DNA of 64,000 bases, taken from contig CP101406.1 of assembly GCA_024758765.1 (NCBI GenBank), positions 1,302,001 through 1,366,000 on the forward strand, read 5' to 3'. A program made the translations under genes and the position numbers. Source of the DNA: Mycobacterium sp. SVM_VP21 (GTDB lineage Bacteria; Actinomycetota; Actinomycetes; Mycobacteriales; Mycobacteriaceae). The notes under the pieces were generated by a model that worked only from the letters and a program-made list of their open reading frames with translations, had not been told where the DNA came from and made no database searches. Shown in pieces: positions 33,834 through 42,585 of this stretch (its first letter is position 1; each line of letters starts with the position of its first letter).

Positions 33834-36800
33834 CTATGGCCGGCTGGGGCCGCGGAACCCATTAGTACCGGGTGTGCCATCGGCTTGGCCGGCGTTGCCG
33901 TCGCTGCCGTTGCCACCGGTCCCACCGACATTGGTCATACCGCCATCGCCGCCGGCACCACCGTCGCCACCGTGACCATTGCCCGCGGGTCCGCTCGCGC
34001 CACCGGCACCACCAGCGCCGCCGGCACCACCGATCCCTGCCTGGCGAACAGCGGCGACACCGTACCCGCCGTCACCGCCGTTGCCGCCGACCGCCCCGTT
34101 GCCTCCAGCGCCACCGGCCCCGCCCGCACCGCCGACCCCGACGGCACCCGTTGAACCTCGCAGGACCGGGGCCCCACCGCCAGCACCGCCCCAGCCGCCT
34201 CTGGCTCCGTTGCCGCCAGCACCACCATCGCCACCCGCGCCACCGGTCGCGCTCGCGCGATCAACGACGACACTCGTTCCACCTGGAGCGGTGAACGGGT
34301 TGACGCTTCCGCCGTGTCCACCGTTACCACCTACGCCGCCATTGACACCAATTCGACCACCATCACCGCCCGCACCACCGAGGAAAGTGCTGTTGGTGAC
34401 CTCGCCATATCTGCTGCTCGAGCCGTTGTAGTAGACATCGCCGCCCTCACCGCCGACGCTGCCGCCAGAACCGCTGCCGCCGTCGCCGCCGGTGAACGTG
34501 CTGTTGGTGCTGTTGGTGTACGTCATGTACACATATCCGCCAGCACCGCCAGTTCCACCGTCGATTCCGTCGCCGCCACGGCCACCGGTGACGATCGTTC
34601 CAACGTTGCTGGTGGTGGTGTTGGTTTGATAGGCAGTACCCCCCACTCCGCCGTTGCCGGTACCGATCGCATTGCCCCCGGCGCCACCGATCACGGTTCC
34701 GCGCCCGGATCCGCTGCTTCTCGCCTCGGCTCCCGAGCCACCCGCGCCGCCGGTCCCCGACGCTGTCCCATCGCCCCCGCGGCCCCCGGCACCGCCAGTG
34801 GCAGTGCCGTCGGCCGCGGCTAGGGATGCGCGTCCGCCCACCCCGCCATGGCCGCCAGCGGCAGTCCCCGACCCGGCGCCGCCATTACCCCCGGCACCTC
34901 CGGTCGCCTTGCCCCAGTCGGATTCCGCGGCACCGCCGCCGCCACCACCGCCGCCGCCGTAGCCTGGTCCGTTCTGGCCACCAGCACCGCCTGCGCCGCC
35001 AGCACCGCCGACCCCACCGGTCACATTCATGCCGATCGCAGAACCCGTGCCGCCGTTACCGCCGCGGCCGCCCGCGCCGGCACTCCCGCCATCATTACCC
35101 ATGCCACCTGTTCCACCGGTGCCGCCGATACCTCCGGCGCCGTTCAGGCCCGCGGCACCCGCACCGCCCACGCCGCCATCACCGCCCACACCGCGTGCTC
35201 CGCTGGCCGCATGGCTGCCGTCACCATTGAGGCCGCCGGCGCCGATGTGGCCGGCGGTGCCGCCGGTGCCACCATTACCACCGACGTTTCCGAAGGCGCG
35301 CTCGAGCACCCCGTTAACCGAGTTGCCGCCCGAATCACCCAGCGGGTTCTGCCCGCCCGTGCCACCAGTTCCGCCGACACCACCGTTGCCGGCTGCTCCT
35401 CCGATGCCGCCCGTGGCCGTGGCTGCTACCGCAGCACCACCGGTTCCTCCGCTTCCGGCGTCGCCGCCTCTACCGCCGGTGCCGCCGACTCCACCGCTAC
35501 CGCCGTTGTTGTTGTAGCCGGTTCCGCCGGCCCCGCCAGTTCCGCCGGATCCACCGGCACCCCCGACACCGCCGTTCCCGCTCAGGGCACCGCCTTTGCC
35601 GCCGCTACCGCCGTTGCCACCGCGTCCACCATCGGTGCCGGCTTCGCCGTTGATCTGGGTCGAAGTGCCGGCACCGCCGGCCGTCCCGGCGCCGCCATTA
35701 CCGCCCGCGCCGCCGGCGCCGCCATTGCCGTGGTTGCCCGCCGCACCGCCGTTACCGCCGTCACCGCCGGCCGCCCCGGCGGTGGTGGGGGTGAACCCGT
35801 TGCCGCCATTACCGCCGTTGCCGCCGTTGCCGCCACTGACCGTTCCGGCGTTACCGCCGGCAGCCCGGGTGGAACCATCACCGCCCAAGCCACCTTGCCC
35901 ACCGGCCCCCGCTGCCGCACTGTCGCCACCACGCCCACCGGCACCACCATTGACATGCGCAGCGGTGCCATCGGCGCCATTTCCGCCGTTACCGGCCACC
36001 CCGGCATTGCCGCCAGCACCACCGACTCCACCAACACCATTCGCCCCGGCACTGCCATGCGCCGCGATGCCACCCACACCGCCAGCACCACCATTGCCAC
36101 CATTGCCACCGCCACCGCCGGCCGTGCCATCACCACCAACGCCATTACCCCCACCGGCAAAGCTGCCCACAGCACCATTGACGCCGTCGACCCCACTACC
36201 GCCAGCACCGCCAACACCGCCATTGCCACCGGCACCACCATTACCGCCCAATGCACCGCCTGCGCCGCCGCTACCTCCGCGTCCACCACCGGCACCGCTA
36301 CCACCGTTGACCTGCGATGAGTTGCCCGCCGTCCCGGCCGCACCGGCGCCGCCGTCACCGCCAGCGCCGCCGTTGCCTCGACTCCCGGCGGCTCCACCAT
36401 TGCCGCCGTCACCACCAGTAGCACCGGCAACCGTGGGGGTGTATCCCTTGCCGCCGTTGCCGCCGTTGCCGCCACTGACCGTTCCGGCGTTGCCGCCGGC
36501 AGCGCGGGTGGAACCATCACCGCCCAAGCCGCCTTGCCCACCGGCCCCCGCTGCCGCACTGTCGCCACCACGCCCACCGGCACCACCATTGACATGCGCA
36601 GCGGTGCCATCGGCGCCATTTCCGCCGTTGCCGGCCACCCCGGCATTGCCGCCAGCACCACCGACCCCGCCAACACCATTCGCCCCGGCACTGCCATGCG
36701 CCGCGGTACCTCCCACACCTCCGGCACCACCATTGCCACCATTGCCACCGCCACCGCCGGCCGTGCCATCACCACCAACGCCATTACCCGCACCCGCGAA

Positions 36801-38561
36801 ACTGCCCACAGCACCATTGACGCCGTCGACCCCACTACCGCCAGCACCGCCAACACCGCCATTGCCACCGGCACCACCATTACCCGCGACCGAGCCGCCC
36901 ACGCCGCCCGCCCCGCCAGCACCGCCGTTGCTGCCTGACGATCCGGTGGCCGCGCCGACGCTGCCCGCTTTGCCGGTGAATCCAGCACCGCCGTCACCGC
37001 CGCGCCCGCCATTGCCAATCGCACCGGCGTCCCCTCCGCGACCGCCGGCACCGCCGGATTGCCCGGCCATGGTTGCTGCTGCACCAGCTCCGCCAGCTCC
37101 GCCATTGCCACCGCTGGTAGCCGCGAGTCCGGTGGCGCCGTTGGCGCCGCCACCGGCGCCTAGGCCGCCCTGACCGGCTTGGCCGGCGTTGCCGCCGTCG
37201 CCACCATCGCCGCCATCGAGATGGCTGGCATCGCCAGCACGACCGGCCGTGCCATTACCGGCGGCGCCGGCGTTGCCCCCTGCCCCGCCCTGCCCGCCGG
37301 CGCCGTTGCTGCCGGCTCCGCCAAATAGGCCGCCTTGTCCGGCCCCACCGCCGGCACCACCGGCACCCCCATGCCCGCCGTTGCCGCCGTCTCCTCCGTC
37401 GACGCCGTATGCGGTTGCAGCTGCGGTGTAGCCGGCGCCGCCAGCACCGCCGACGCCGCCAACGCCACCCGCGCCACCCGAGCCACCTGAACCGAAGAGG
37501 GCGCCACCGCGACCGCCAACACCCCCGACACCACCGGCACCGGCGTCTGACCCCGACCCTCCCGCGCTGCCCGCGGTGCCAGCCTCCCCCGTCATACCGT
37601 TGCCGCCGGAGCCTCCGGCGCCGCCGCGGCCGCCGTTGCTGAACAGGAAGCCGCCCGTCCCGCCGGTGCCCCCGGCCCCGCCCTGGCCGGCGCCCCAACC
37701 GTCCCCGGCCGCTGATCCGTTTCCGCCCCGGCCTCCGTCGCCGCCCGCGCCCCAGATCCAGCCCCCAGCACCGCCGGCACCGCCGGCGCCCCCGTTACCG
37801 CCGAATTGGCCATCGCCCCCATTGGTGCCGTTGCCACCATTGCCGAACAGGAAGGCGCCGTCACCACCACGTCCCGGTGTCCCGTCAATCGGGGTCACCC
37901 GGGCCGCGGCCAACATCAGATGCTCCCCGGTCCCGTCGCCCGCCTCAGCCGTGTCGGTAGCGCTCCCGGCATCGCCTCCGTTACCGAAGAACCAGCCCGC
38001 ATTCCCCCCGTTACCGCTGGCGCCATAGCCGTCGCCGCCGTCACCGAACCACAATCCTCCATTACCGCCGTCGGGGTTATCGATGGTGCCGTTAGCCCCG
38101 TCACCGATCAGGTATTGCCCGCTGACTTGGTTGAGGAATCCGCTGAGGGCCTGTCCCAGGTCGCTACGGAACCAATCCTGCACGGAGTCATACCAAGGCT
38201 GATAGATCCACTGGTTGAGAACGTCCACCCAATCCGTCGCCGGCAACGCATCGCCGGCGCCCGGCAGAGCCCACCATGATGCGGTGCTGGTACTCAGCAG
38301 GTGATCCCAGAACGACGGGGCCAGCCAATTGAGATCAAGAGGGGATAGCCAGGACGCCCCGTCGATGACCGTCGAGGCATCTGCCACCCCGGCCACCGTC
38401 GCCGGGTCAACCACTTCGACCAGCCAATCCAAGGTCGGCACATCCGCGTGCACCGTCGGCGCTGCCGCGATCGGGGCGACCCCGAACGTCAAGAAGGCAC
38501 TGATTGACGCTGCTGTACCTGCTGCGGCGGCACCACGCCTCTTCGATTTGTTCCCGACCAT
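33834..38561 (-). CDS. Secreted PGRS protein without PE domain (about 1,575 residues)
   Basis: A giant glycine-rich protein. I chose ATG 38561 with AGGGA upstream; the frame continues nine codons to a TTG. The N-terminus is a classic signal peptide (basic KSKRR, a hydrophobic core ending in APIAAAPTVHA). There is no PE domain. Residues about 45-145 form a Trp/Asp-rich region (SWLSPLDLNWLAPSFWDHLL) leading to the PGRS entry LIGDGANGTIDNPDGGNGG. The rest is GGXGGX repeats, with spaced hydrophobic pairs such as GFLFSN and GALFGS, to a short proline-containing tail. It includes a 213-residue tandem duplication. It is predicted to be exported by Sec rather than as a PE substrate of ESX-5. The function is unknown; cell-surface location is likely. 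Confidence 0.85.
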   Translation of the reverse strand: MVGNKSKRRGAAAAGTAASISAFLTFGVAPIAAAPTVHADVPTLDWLVEVVDPATVAGVADASTVIDGASWLSPLDLNWLAPSFWDHLLSTSTASWWALPGAGDALPATDWVDVLNQWIYQPWYDSVQDWFRSDLGQALSGFLNQVSGQYLIGDGANGTIDNPDGGNGGLWFGDGGDGYGASGNGGNAGWFFGNGGDAGSATDTAEAGDGTGEHLMLAAARVTPIDGTPGRGGDGAFLFGNGGNGTNGGDGQFGGNGGAGGAGGAGGWIWGAGGDGGRGGNGSAAGDGWGAGQGGAGGTGGTGGFLFSNGGRGGAGGSGGNGMTGEAGTAGSAGGSGSDAGAGGVGGVGGRGGALFGSGGSGGAGGVGGVGGAGGAGYTAAATAYGVDGGDGGNGGHGGAGGAGGGAGQGGLFGGAGSNGAGGQGGAGGNAGAAGNGTAGRAGDASHLDGGDGGDGGNAGQAGQGGLGAGGGANGATGLAATSGGNGGAGGAGAAATMAGQSGGAGGRGGDAGAIGNGGRGGDGGAGFTGKAGSVGAATGSSGSNGGAGGAGGVGGSVAGNGGAGGNGGVGGAGGSGVDGVNGAVGSFAGAGNGVGGDGTAGGGGGNGGNGGAGGVGGTAAHGSAGANGVGGVGGAGGNAGVAGNGGNGADGTAAHVNGGAGGRGGDSAAAGAGGQGGLGGDGSTRAAGGNAGTVSGGNGGNGGKGYTPTVAGATGGDGGNGGAAGSRGNGGAGGDGGAGAAGTAGNSSQVNGGSGAGGGRGGSGGAGGALGGNGGAGGNGGVGGAGGSGVDGVNGAVGSFAGGGNGVGGDGTAGGGGGNGGNGGAGGVGGIAAHGSAGANGVGGVGGAGGNAGVAGNGGNGADGTAAHVNGGAGGRGGDSAAAGAGGQGGLGGDGSTRAAGGNAGTVSGGNGGNGGNGGNGFTPTTAGAAGGDGGNGGAAGNHGNGGAGGAGGNGGAGTAGGAGTSTQINGEAGTDGGRGGNGGSGGKGGALSGNGGVGGAGGSGGTGGAGGTGYNNNGGSGGVGGTGGRGGDAGSGGTGGAAVAATATGGIGGAAGNGGVGGTGGTGGQNPLGDSGGNSVNGVLERAFGNVGGNGGTGGTAGHIGAGGLNGDGSHAASGARGVGGDGGVGGAGAAGLNGAGGIGGTGGTGGMGNDGGSAGAGGRGGNGGTGSAIGMNVTGGVGGAGGAGGAGGQNGPGYGGGGGGGGGAAESDWGKATGGAGGNGGAGSGTAAGGHGGVGGRASLAAADGTATGGAGGRGGDGTASGTGGAGGSGAEARSSGSGRGTVIGGAGGNAIGTGNGGVGGTAYQTNTTTSNVGTIVTGGRGGDGIDGGTGGAGGYVYMTYTNSTNSTFTGGDGGSGSGGSVGGEGGDVYYNGSSSRYGEVTNSTFLGGAGGDGGRIGVNGGVGGNGGHGGSVNPFTAPGGTSVVVDRASATGGAGGDGGAGGNGARGGWGGAGGGAPVLRGSTGAVGVGGAGGAGGAGGNGAVGGNGGDGGYGVAAVRQAGIGGAGGAGGAGGASGPAGNGHGGDGGAGGDGGMTNVGGTGGNGSDGNAGQADGTPGTNGFRGPSRP
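35806..36883 (-). repeat. 639-bp in-frame duplication inside the PGRS gene
   Basis: Bases 35806-36244 recur at 36445-36883 with an exact offset of 639 bp (213 codons) and only scattered differences. The 195 bp before each copy are also related but more diverged, so the whole 639-bp unit was duplicated in tandem. The shared core contains GSGVDGVNGAVGSFAG and ADGTAAHVNGGAGG. Confidence 0.85.
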
Positions 38562-38687
38562 CACAGCTATCCCTGTCCCTAGATTCAACTTTCAGACTAC
38601 AAATTCTTATCTGAAACTCAGATCGCCACACCGTAATCAATCCGTGACTAATACACAATCGGCTTGGGAGTTCAGCCCCACAGAAGA
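38562..38687 (-). promoter_or_regulatory. AT-rich leader/promoter region of the PGRS gene
   Basis: This 126-bp stretch is clearly more AT-rich than its surroundings (for example ACAAATTCTTATCTGAAA) and lies just before the PGRS start on the minus strand. A promoter is expected here; I cannot single out a confident -10 element. Confidence 0.35.
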
Positions 38688-38746
38688 CTGACCCTGCGTC
38701 CAGGGCGCAAAAGTGCGAGTAGCCAACGCCCTCACCGCAGAGTCAG
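38688..38746. terminator. Hairpin at the end of the phosphodiesterase gene
   Basis: CTGAC/GTCAG, CTGC/GCAG and AGGGCG/CGCCCT pair in order across 38688-38746, with a four-base mismatch bubble. The sequence is a close relative of the 33723-33787 hairpin read in reverse: both include a CTGCGTCCAGGGCG arm and a GCAAAAGTGCGAGTAGCC loop. It overlaps the stop codon of the minus-strand gene that follows. Confidence 0.75.
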
Positions 38747-39858
38747 CGAGAAAAGGTGAGCAGCGGAATCGCCATCTCGGCCGGGGTCAGCCCGCCGTGG
38801 AAGCCGACCAATTGCGCCGTCTGCGGCGGCTCGTGTTCGGTCGCCAAAATCGCGGTGTCGCCGGTACAGATCACGACGATGTCGCCGATGCGTGCCAGAT
38901 GCCCGTCCCGCACGGGTCCGAATACCCCGGAGGCAACGGCCTGCTCGCGGGTCTGCACCACGGCCCGCCCGGCCAGGCGTTCCGTCCAGGCCGCCAACAC
39001 ATCGGCCGTCGCGCCGGCCTCGGTGTGCAGGTAGCGCACCCGCGGCTCACCGGCGACCACCCGGATTCCGGCGCGCAGCGCCGGATCCGCGTCGAGGTCG
39101 ATACGGGACTCCTCGGGCACATTCAGCCCGCCGTGGTCCGCGGTGACCAGCAGCGCCGTATCGCGGGGCAGTTCCTCGAGGAGATGACGCAGCAGCGCAT
39201 CGACCTTGGCGGCGGCGGCGTGCCAGTGCGCTGAGCCGATCCCCGACACATGCGCGGCGTGGTCGAGTGCTGCGGTGTAGCCGTAGACCAGCCCCCGCGA
39301 CGCCAGCTCCGCGACGACCCGCTGGGCGTAGGGCTCCCCCTTGGCCACCGGGCAAAACTCCGCGCCTCGGTAGGCGGACTCGGTCAGCCCGCTGCCGACA
39401 AACATCTCCGGCAACACGGCACGGGCAGCCACGCCGGCGTCGTGCAGCCGCTCGAACCAGGTGGGCACCGACTGCCAGACCGCTGGCGGCGGCTCGTCAC
39501 CCCAGAAGATGTGCGTGAGCACCCGCTCGGTTCCGGGAACGTTGACAGTGAAACCCAGCACTCCATGCTCGCCCGGCGGCACGCCGGTGCCCAACGAGAC
39601 CAAGCTGGTTGGCGTGGTGGAGGGGAACGTACAAGACAGTTCGCTCAGGTGACCGGTGGTGCCGGCCAGCACCGAAGCCAGCAGGGGTGCGTCCTGGGTC
39701 AGTTGCGGCAATAGGTGATAGCCCAGCCCGTCGACCAACATCACCGCCAGCCGCTGCACGTCACCGACGCGCTCGCGTAGACCGAGCGTGTCGATCGCGT
39801 CCGGAACTCCTAGCAACGCGGCGGCAGACGGCAGTATGTCGCAGATCGAACCGGGCAC
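38743..39858 (-). CDS. Alkaline-phosphatase-fold phosphodiesterase / nucleotide pyrophosphatase
   Basis: A 371-residue metal-dependent phosphoesterase of the type I phosphodiesterase/nucleotide pyrophosphatase family. The two-metal site is recognisable: Asp in MLVDGLGYHLL, the nucleophile Thr/Ser in FPSTTPTSL, Asp and His in LDHAAHVSG, TADHGGL and a final GFHGGLTP. It has no signal peptide, so it is probably cytosolic. Relatives hydrolyse nucleotide sugars, phosphonoacetate or phosphodiesters; the substrate is not decidable here. It ends inside a hairpin terminator. Confidence 0.85.
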   Translation of the reverse strand: MPGSICDILPSAAALLGVPDAIDTLGLRERVGDVQRLAVMLVDGLGYHLLPQLTQDAPLLASVLAGTTGHLSELSCTFPSTTPTSLVSLGTGVPPGEHGVLGFTVNVPGTERVLTHIFWGDEPPPAVWQSVPTWFERLHDAGVAARAVLPEMFVGSGLTESAYRGAEFCPVAKGEPYAQRVVAELASRGLVYGYTAALDHAAHVSGIGSAHWHAAAAKVDALLRHLLEELPRDTALLVTADHGGLNVPEESRIDLDADPALRAGIRVVAGEPRVRYLHTEAGATADVLAAWTERLAGRAVVQTREQAVASGVFGPVRDGHLARIGDIVVICTGDTAILATEHEPPQTAQLVGFHGGLTPAEMAIPLLTFSR

Positions 39859-39902
39859 CGGTTCAGCCTGCCATCGATCGGCGCAGCGTTGCCGCCGAAG
39901 CG

Positions 39903-40502
39903 CTAGTTGGCGCCGTCACCCTCTCTCGGCAGATCGGCGCCGGGCTTGGCGGCGATGGTGTTCGACTTGACCTTGTTGCCATTGCCGCCTGGGGAACCGG
40001 CGCCGTTACCGCTACCGCCGGAGCCACCGCCACCATTGCCGCCGCTGGGCATGCTGAGCTTCGGGAAACTGTTGGAATTGTTGGAGTTTTCGGAGTTCCC
40101 GGTGTGATGCTCGCCGTCCGTGGGAGTCGGGGTGGTGCCGCCGGGGGCGCCCGAGTCGGTGTCGGCGGGAGTGCCCGGATTGGTTTCGGCGGGCGTGCCC
40201 GCGGTCGCCGGCTCTGGACTGAATTGACCTGGCGCGTCGTGCAACACCTGATCGAGCTGTGCCAGCGGGTCCTGAAGAACGCCGGAGGCGTCCAGATCCA
40301 GTGAGCCCGCGGGAATGTCGGCAACATCGACTGGGTCGGGCCCGGCGCTCACCGCACCGATCAGCGTGTCGAGCAAGTCGTCGAGGTCGGCGTGCGCCGC
40401 CGGCGCCACCAGCAAGCAGAATCCCGCGGACACAATCGTGGCCGTCATGCGGACAGCCGTCCACTGCACTCGGCTCAAAGCGCCGCTTCGGGGACCGCTC
40501 AT
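39903..40502 (-). CDS. Secreted low-complexity protein with ADLDDLLD mature N-terminus
   Basis: A 199-residue exported protein of unknown function. A signal peptide (TATIVSAGFCLLVAPAAHA) leads to a mature N-terminus ADLDDLLDTLIGAVSAG. This resembles the ADLEDLLD start of the PGRS protein at 42.6 kb. A Pro/Thr-rich middle and a Gly/Ser/Asn-rich segment (SGGNGGGGSGGSGNG) follow, with a charged tail. ATG 40502 has AGGAAGG about ten bases upstream. It lies 44 bp beyond the phosphodiesterase start on the same strand, so the two may be co-transcribed. The low-complexity composition suggests a flexible cell-wall linker protein. Confidence 0.72.
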   Translation of the reverse strand: MSGPRSGALSRVQWTAVRMTATIVSAGFCLLVAPAAHADLDDLLDTLIGAVSAGPDPVDVADIPAGSLDLDASGVLQDPLAQLDQVLHDAPGQFSPEPATAGTPAETNPGTPADTDSGAPGGTTPTPTDGEHHTGNSENSNNSNSFPKLSMPSGGNGGGGSGGSGNGAGSPGGNGNKVKSNTIAAKPGADLPREGDGAN

Positions 40503-40903
40503 CCACCCAGACCTTCCTCGAAAACCTAACCCGGCGATGCTCCGCTCGGGCGAAGACGAACGTAGTCGTTTCTCGCTGAATTAAGCGACCCCGAAGCCCT
40601 CCGAATAGCAATGTTCAAAAACCGTTCACTTTCCGTCACCGCTCCAATCACCGCATCGAAGAACCCAGCATTTTCCCTGGTAAAGTCCATAATTGAGACC
40701 GGCGTCACAAAGGTCTGGACCGAACGCACGGCGAATAATTTGGCTTTCCACATAAATGCGTCCGCGACTCCTATCTTTTATTGAAGTTCGGTCACCTTCC
40801 GGACAAAAAAATCATCGCGATCGATAAAGCAGGCGACGGCGCTCAGGGCGACCCTGCGCCGAACCACCCGTGCGTCGACACCCCCGGGGTTAGCGTTCTT
40901 CGG
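40503..40903. other. AT-richer intergenic region
   Basis: About 400 bp separate the secreted protein from the acyl-CoA ligase. Bases of roughly 40580-40850 are near 50% GC, far below the window average. A 75-codon minus-strand frame (40526-40753) exists but lacks a well-placed ribosome-binding site and a codon bias, so I do not call it. The region should hold the divergent promoters. Confidence 0.5.
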
Positions 40904-42445
40904 GTGAACACACTCCCCATCGATCTCGGCTCCTGGATCTCCCGGCGGGCTGCAGCTACGCCGAACCTCCCCGCCATCACCTACGGCGAGATCGCTTGGA
41001 CCTATCGAGATTTCGCGACTCGGATCGACCGGCTGGCGGCCGAACTGGCCGAAGGGGGTATGCAGCGCGGGGATCGGGTCGGCTACGCAGGCCTCAATCA
41101 CCCGGACTTTCTGGTCACACTGTTCGCCGCCGCACGGATCGGCGCCTCTTTCGTGCCGCTGAACTGGCGACTGACCGCCGACGAGCTCGGCTACATCCTG
41201 GGCAATGCGCAAGTACACACTCTGGTGGCCGACGCCGAGCGCGCGACGGTGATCGATCCAGTGCGGGTGCAGGCCGGGCTGCGCCGGGTGATTGCGCTGG
41301 CGCCGGTCCCGGGCTGGGAGGTGCTCGACGAGCTGCTGGCCGGGCGGGCACCACTGACCGACCCGGTATTCGCCGAGCCCGATGACATCGCGGTGATCAT
41401 GTACACCTCCGGCACCACCGGGCATCCCAAGGGGGCCATGCTCACCCACGCAAACCTGTTCTGGAACAACATCAATGCCCTGCTGACGTTCGACACCAGC
41501 CAGAACGACGTGTCATTGGTCTGCGCACCGCTGTTTCACATCGGCGGGCTCAACGTCACCACTCTGCTGACCTTGCAGAAGGGCGGCCGGATCGTGCTGA
41601 TGCCCACCTTCGATCCCGCCGAAGCGCTGCGGCTCATCGCCGAAGAGCGGATCACCACCATGTTCGGGGTGCCGGCCATGTTCTTGTTCATGAGCCAGCG
41701 ACCGGAGTTCGCCGACACCGACCTGTCCAGCGTGCGCAGCTTCGTCTGCGGTGGTGCACCGGTGCCCGAGCCCCTGATCCATCGCTATGCCGAGCGCGGC
41801 ATCCCCTTCGCGCAGGGATACGGCCTCACCGAGACCGCCCCGCTGGCCTTGGTGCTGCGCACCGATGAGGTGGGCGTGAAGATCGGCGCCGCGGGCAACC
41901 AGGTACTGCCACTGTCGGATGTGCGGCTTGTCGATCTCGAGAACCAGCCGGTGCCTGCCGGCACGCGCGGGGAGATCTGCGTGCGAGGACCGCAGGTGAT
42001 GGCCGGCTACTGGCGCAACCCCGAGGCTACCGCGGCGGTGATCGACGCCGAGGGGTGGTTTCACACCGGCGATATCGGCCAGGCCGACGACGAGGGCTAC
42101 GTGTGGGTGCTCGACCGGGTGAAGGACATGGTGATCTCCGGCGGCGAGAACGTCTATCCCGCCGAGGTTGAAGACGTGCTCTACGGACACCCGGCCGTCG
42201 CCGAAGTGGCGGTGCTGGGCACCCCGCACGAGAAGTGGGGCGAGGCCGTGACGGCCGTGGTGGTGCTGCGGCCGGGCGCGACGTTAGAGCTCGATGAGCT
42301 GCGTGACCACGCCAGGGACAAGCTGGCGGCATTCAAGCTGCCGATCCGGCTGGAGTTCGTCGACGCCTTGCCCCGCACCCAGTCCGGGAAAGTGGTGAAG
42401 TACCAGCTCCGCGAGGTGTTTTCAGATCGACCAGATGGACAGTGA
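40904..42445 (+). CDS. Fatty-acid CoA ligase (FadD family)
   Basis: ATP-dependent acyl-CoA or acyl-AMP synthetase of 513 residues. The AMP-binding P-loop YTSGTTGHPKG is near residue 170, the A5 motif YGLTETAPL follows, and A7 TGDIG, A8 VKDMVISGGENVYPAE and the catalytic Lys in RTQSGKVVKYQLR are all present. I chose GTG 40904; the frame runs about 40 codons further upstream through a region with no family similarity. The full C-terminal domain supports a CoA ligase rather than a FAAL. The substrate chain length is unknown. It sits between two secreted-protein genes. Confidence 0.9.
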   Translation: MNTLPIDLGSWISRRAAATPNLPAITYGEIAWTYRDFATRIDRLAAELAEGGMQRGDRVGYAGLNHPDFLVTLFAAARIGASFVPLNWRLTADELGYILGNAQVHTLVADAERATVIDPVRVQAGLRRVIALAPVPGWEVLDELLAGRAPLTDPVFAEPDDIAVIMYTSGTTGHPKGAMLTHANLFWNNINALLTFDTSQNDVSLVCAPLFHIGGLNVTTLLTLQKGGRIVLMPTFDPAEALRLIAEERITTMFGVPAMFLFMSQRPEFADTDLSSVRSFVCGGAPVPEPLIHRYAERGIPFAQGYGLTETAPLALVLRTDEVGVKIGAAGNQVLPLSDVRLVDLENQPVPAGTRGEICVRGPQVMAGYWRNPEATAAVIDAEGWFHTGDIGQADDEGYVWVLDRVKDMVISGGENVYPAEVEDVLYGHPAVAEVAVLGTPHEKWGEAVTAVVVLRPGATLELDELRDHARDKLAAFKLPIRLEFVDALPRTQSGKVVKYQLREVFSDRPDGQ

Positions 42446-42585
42446 CCTAGCAGGTTTGGCACAGGCGATACGCAGTGAACTTCCAGTGAACTGCAGACTT
42501 CATTAAGTTACGGTAAATTCCGGGTCTGAGACCCCTGAATCTGGTTCGGCGTTATGGCCGCGACCGCTCCACCGAGAGGTACCTG

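Noticed and set aside
35596..37173. Long frames antisense to the PGRS gene with Pro-rich products
   Set aside because: They are the mirror of GGX codons (giving PPX repeats), with no signal peptide or start context; the minus-strand product has a proper signal peptide and ordered head.
40526..40753. 75-codon minus-strand frame in the AT-rich gap
   Set aside because: AGGAG is too far from the ATG, codon use is not mycobacterial-like and nothing in the product is recognisable.
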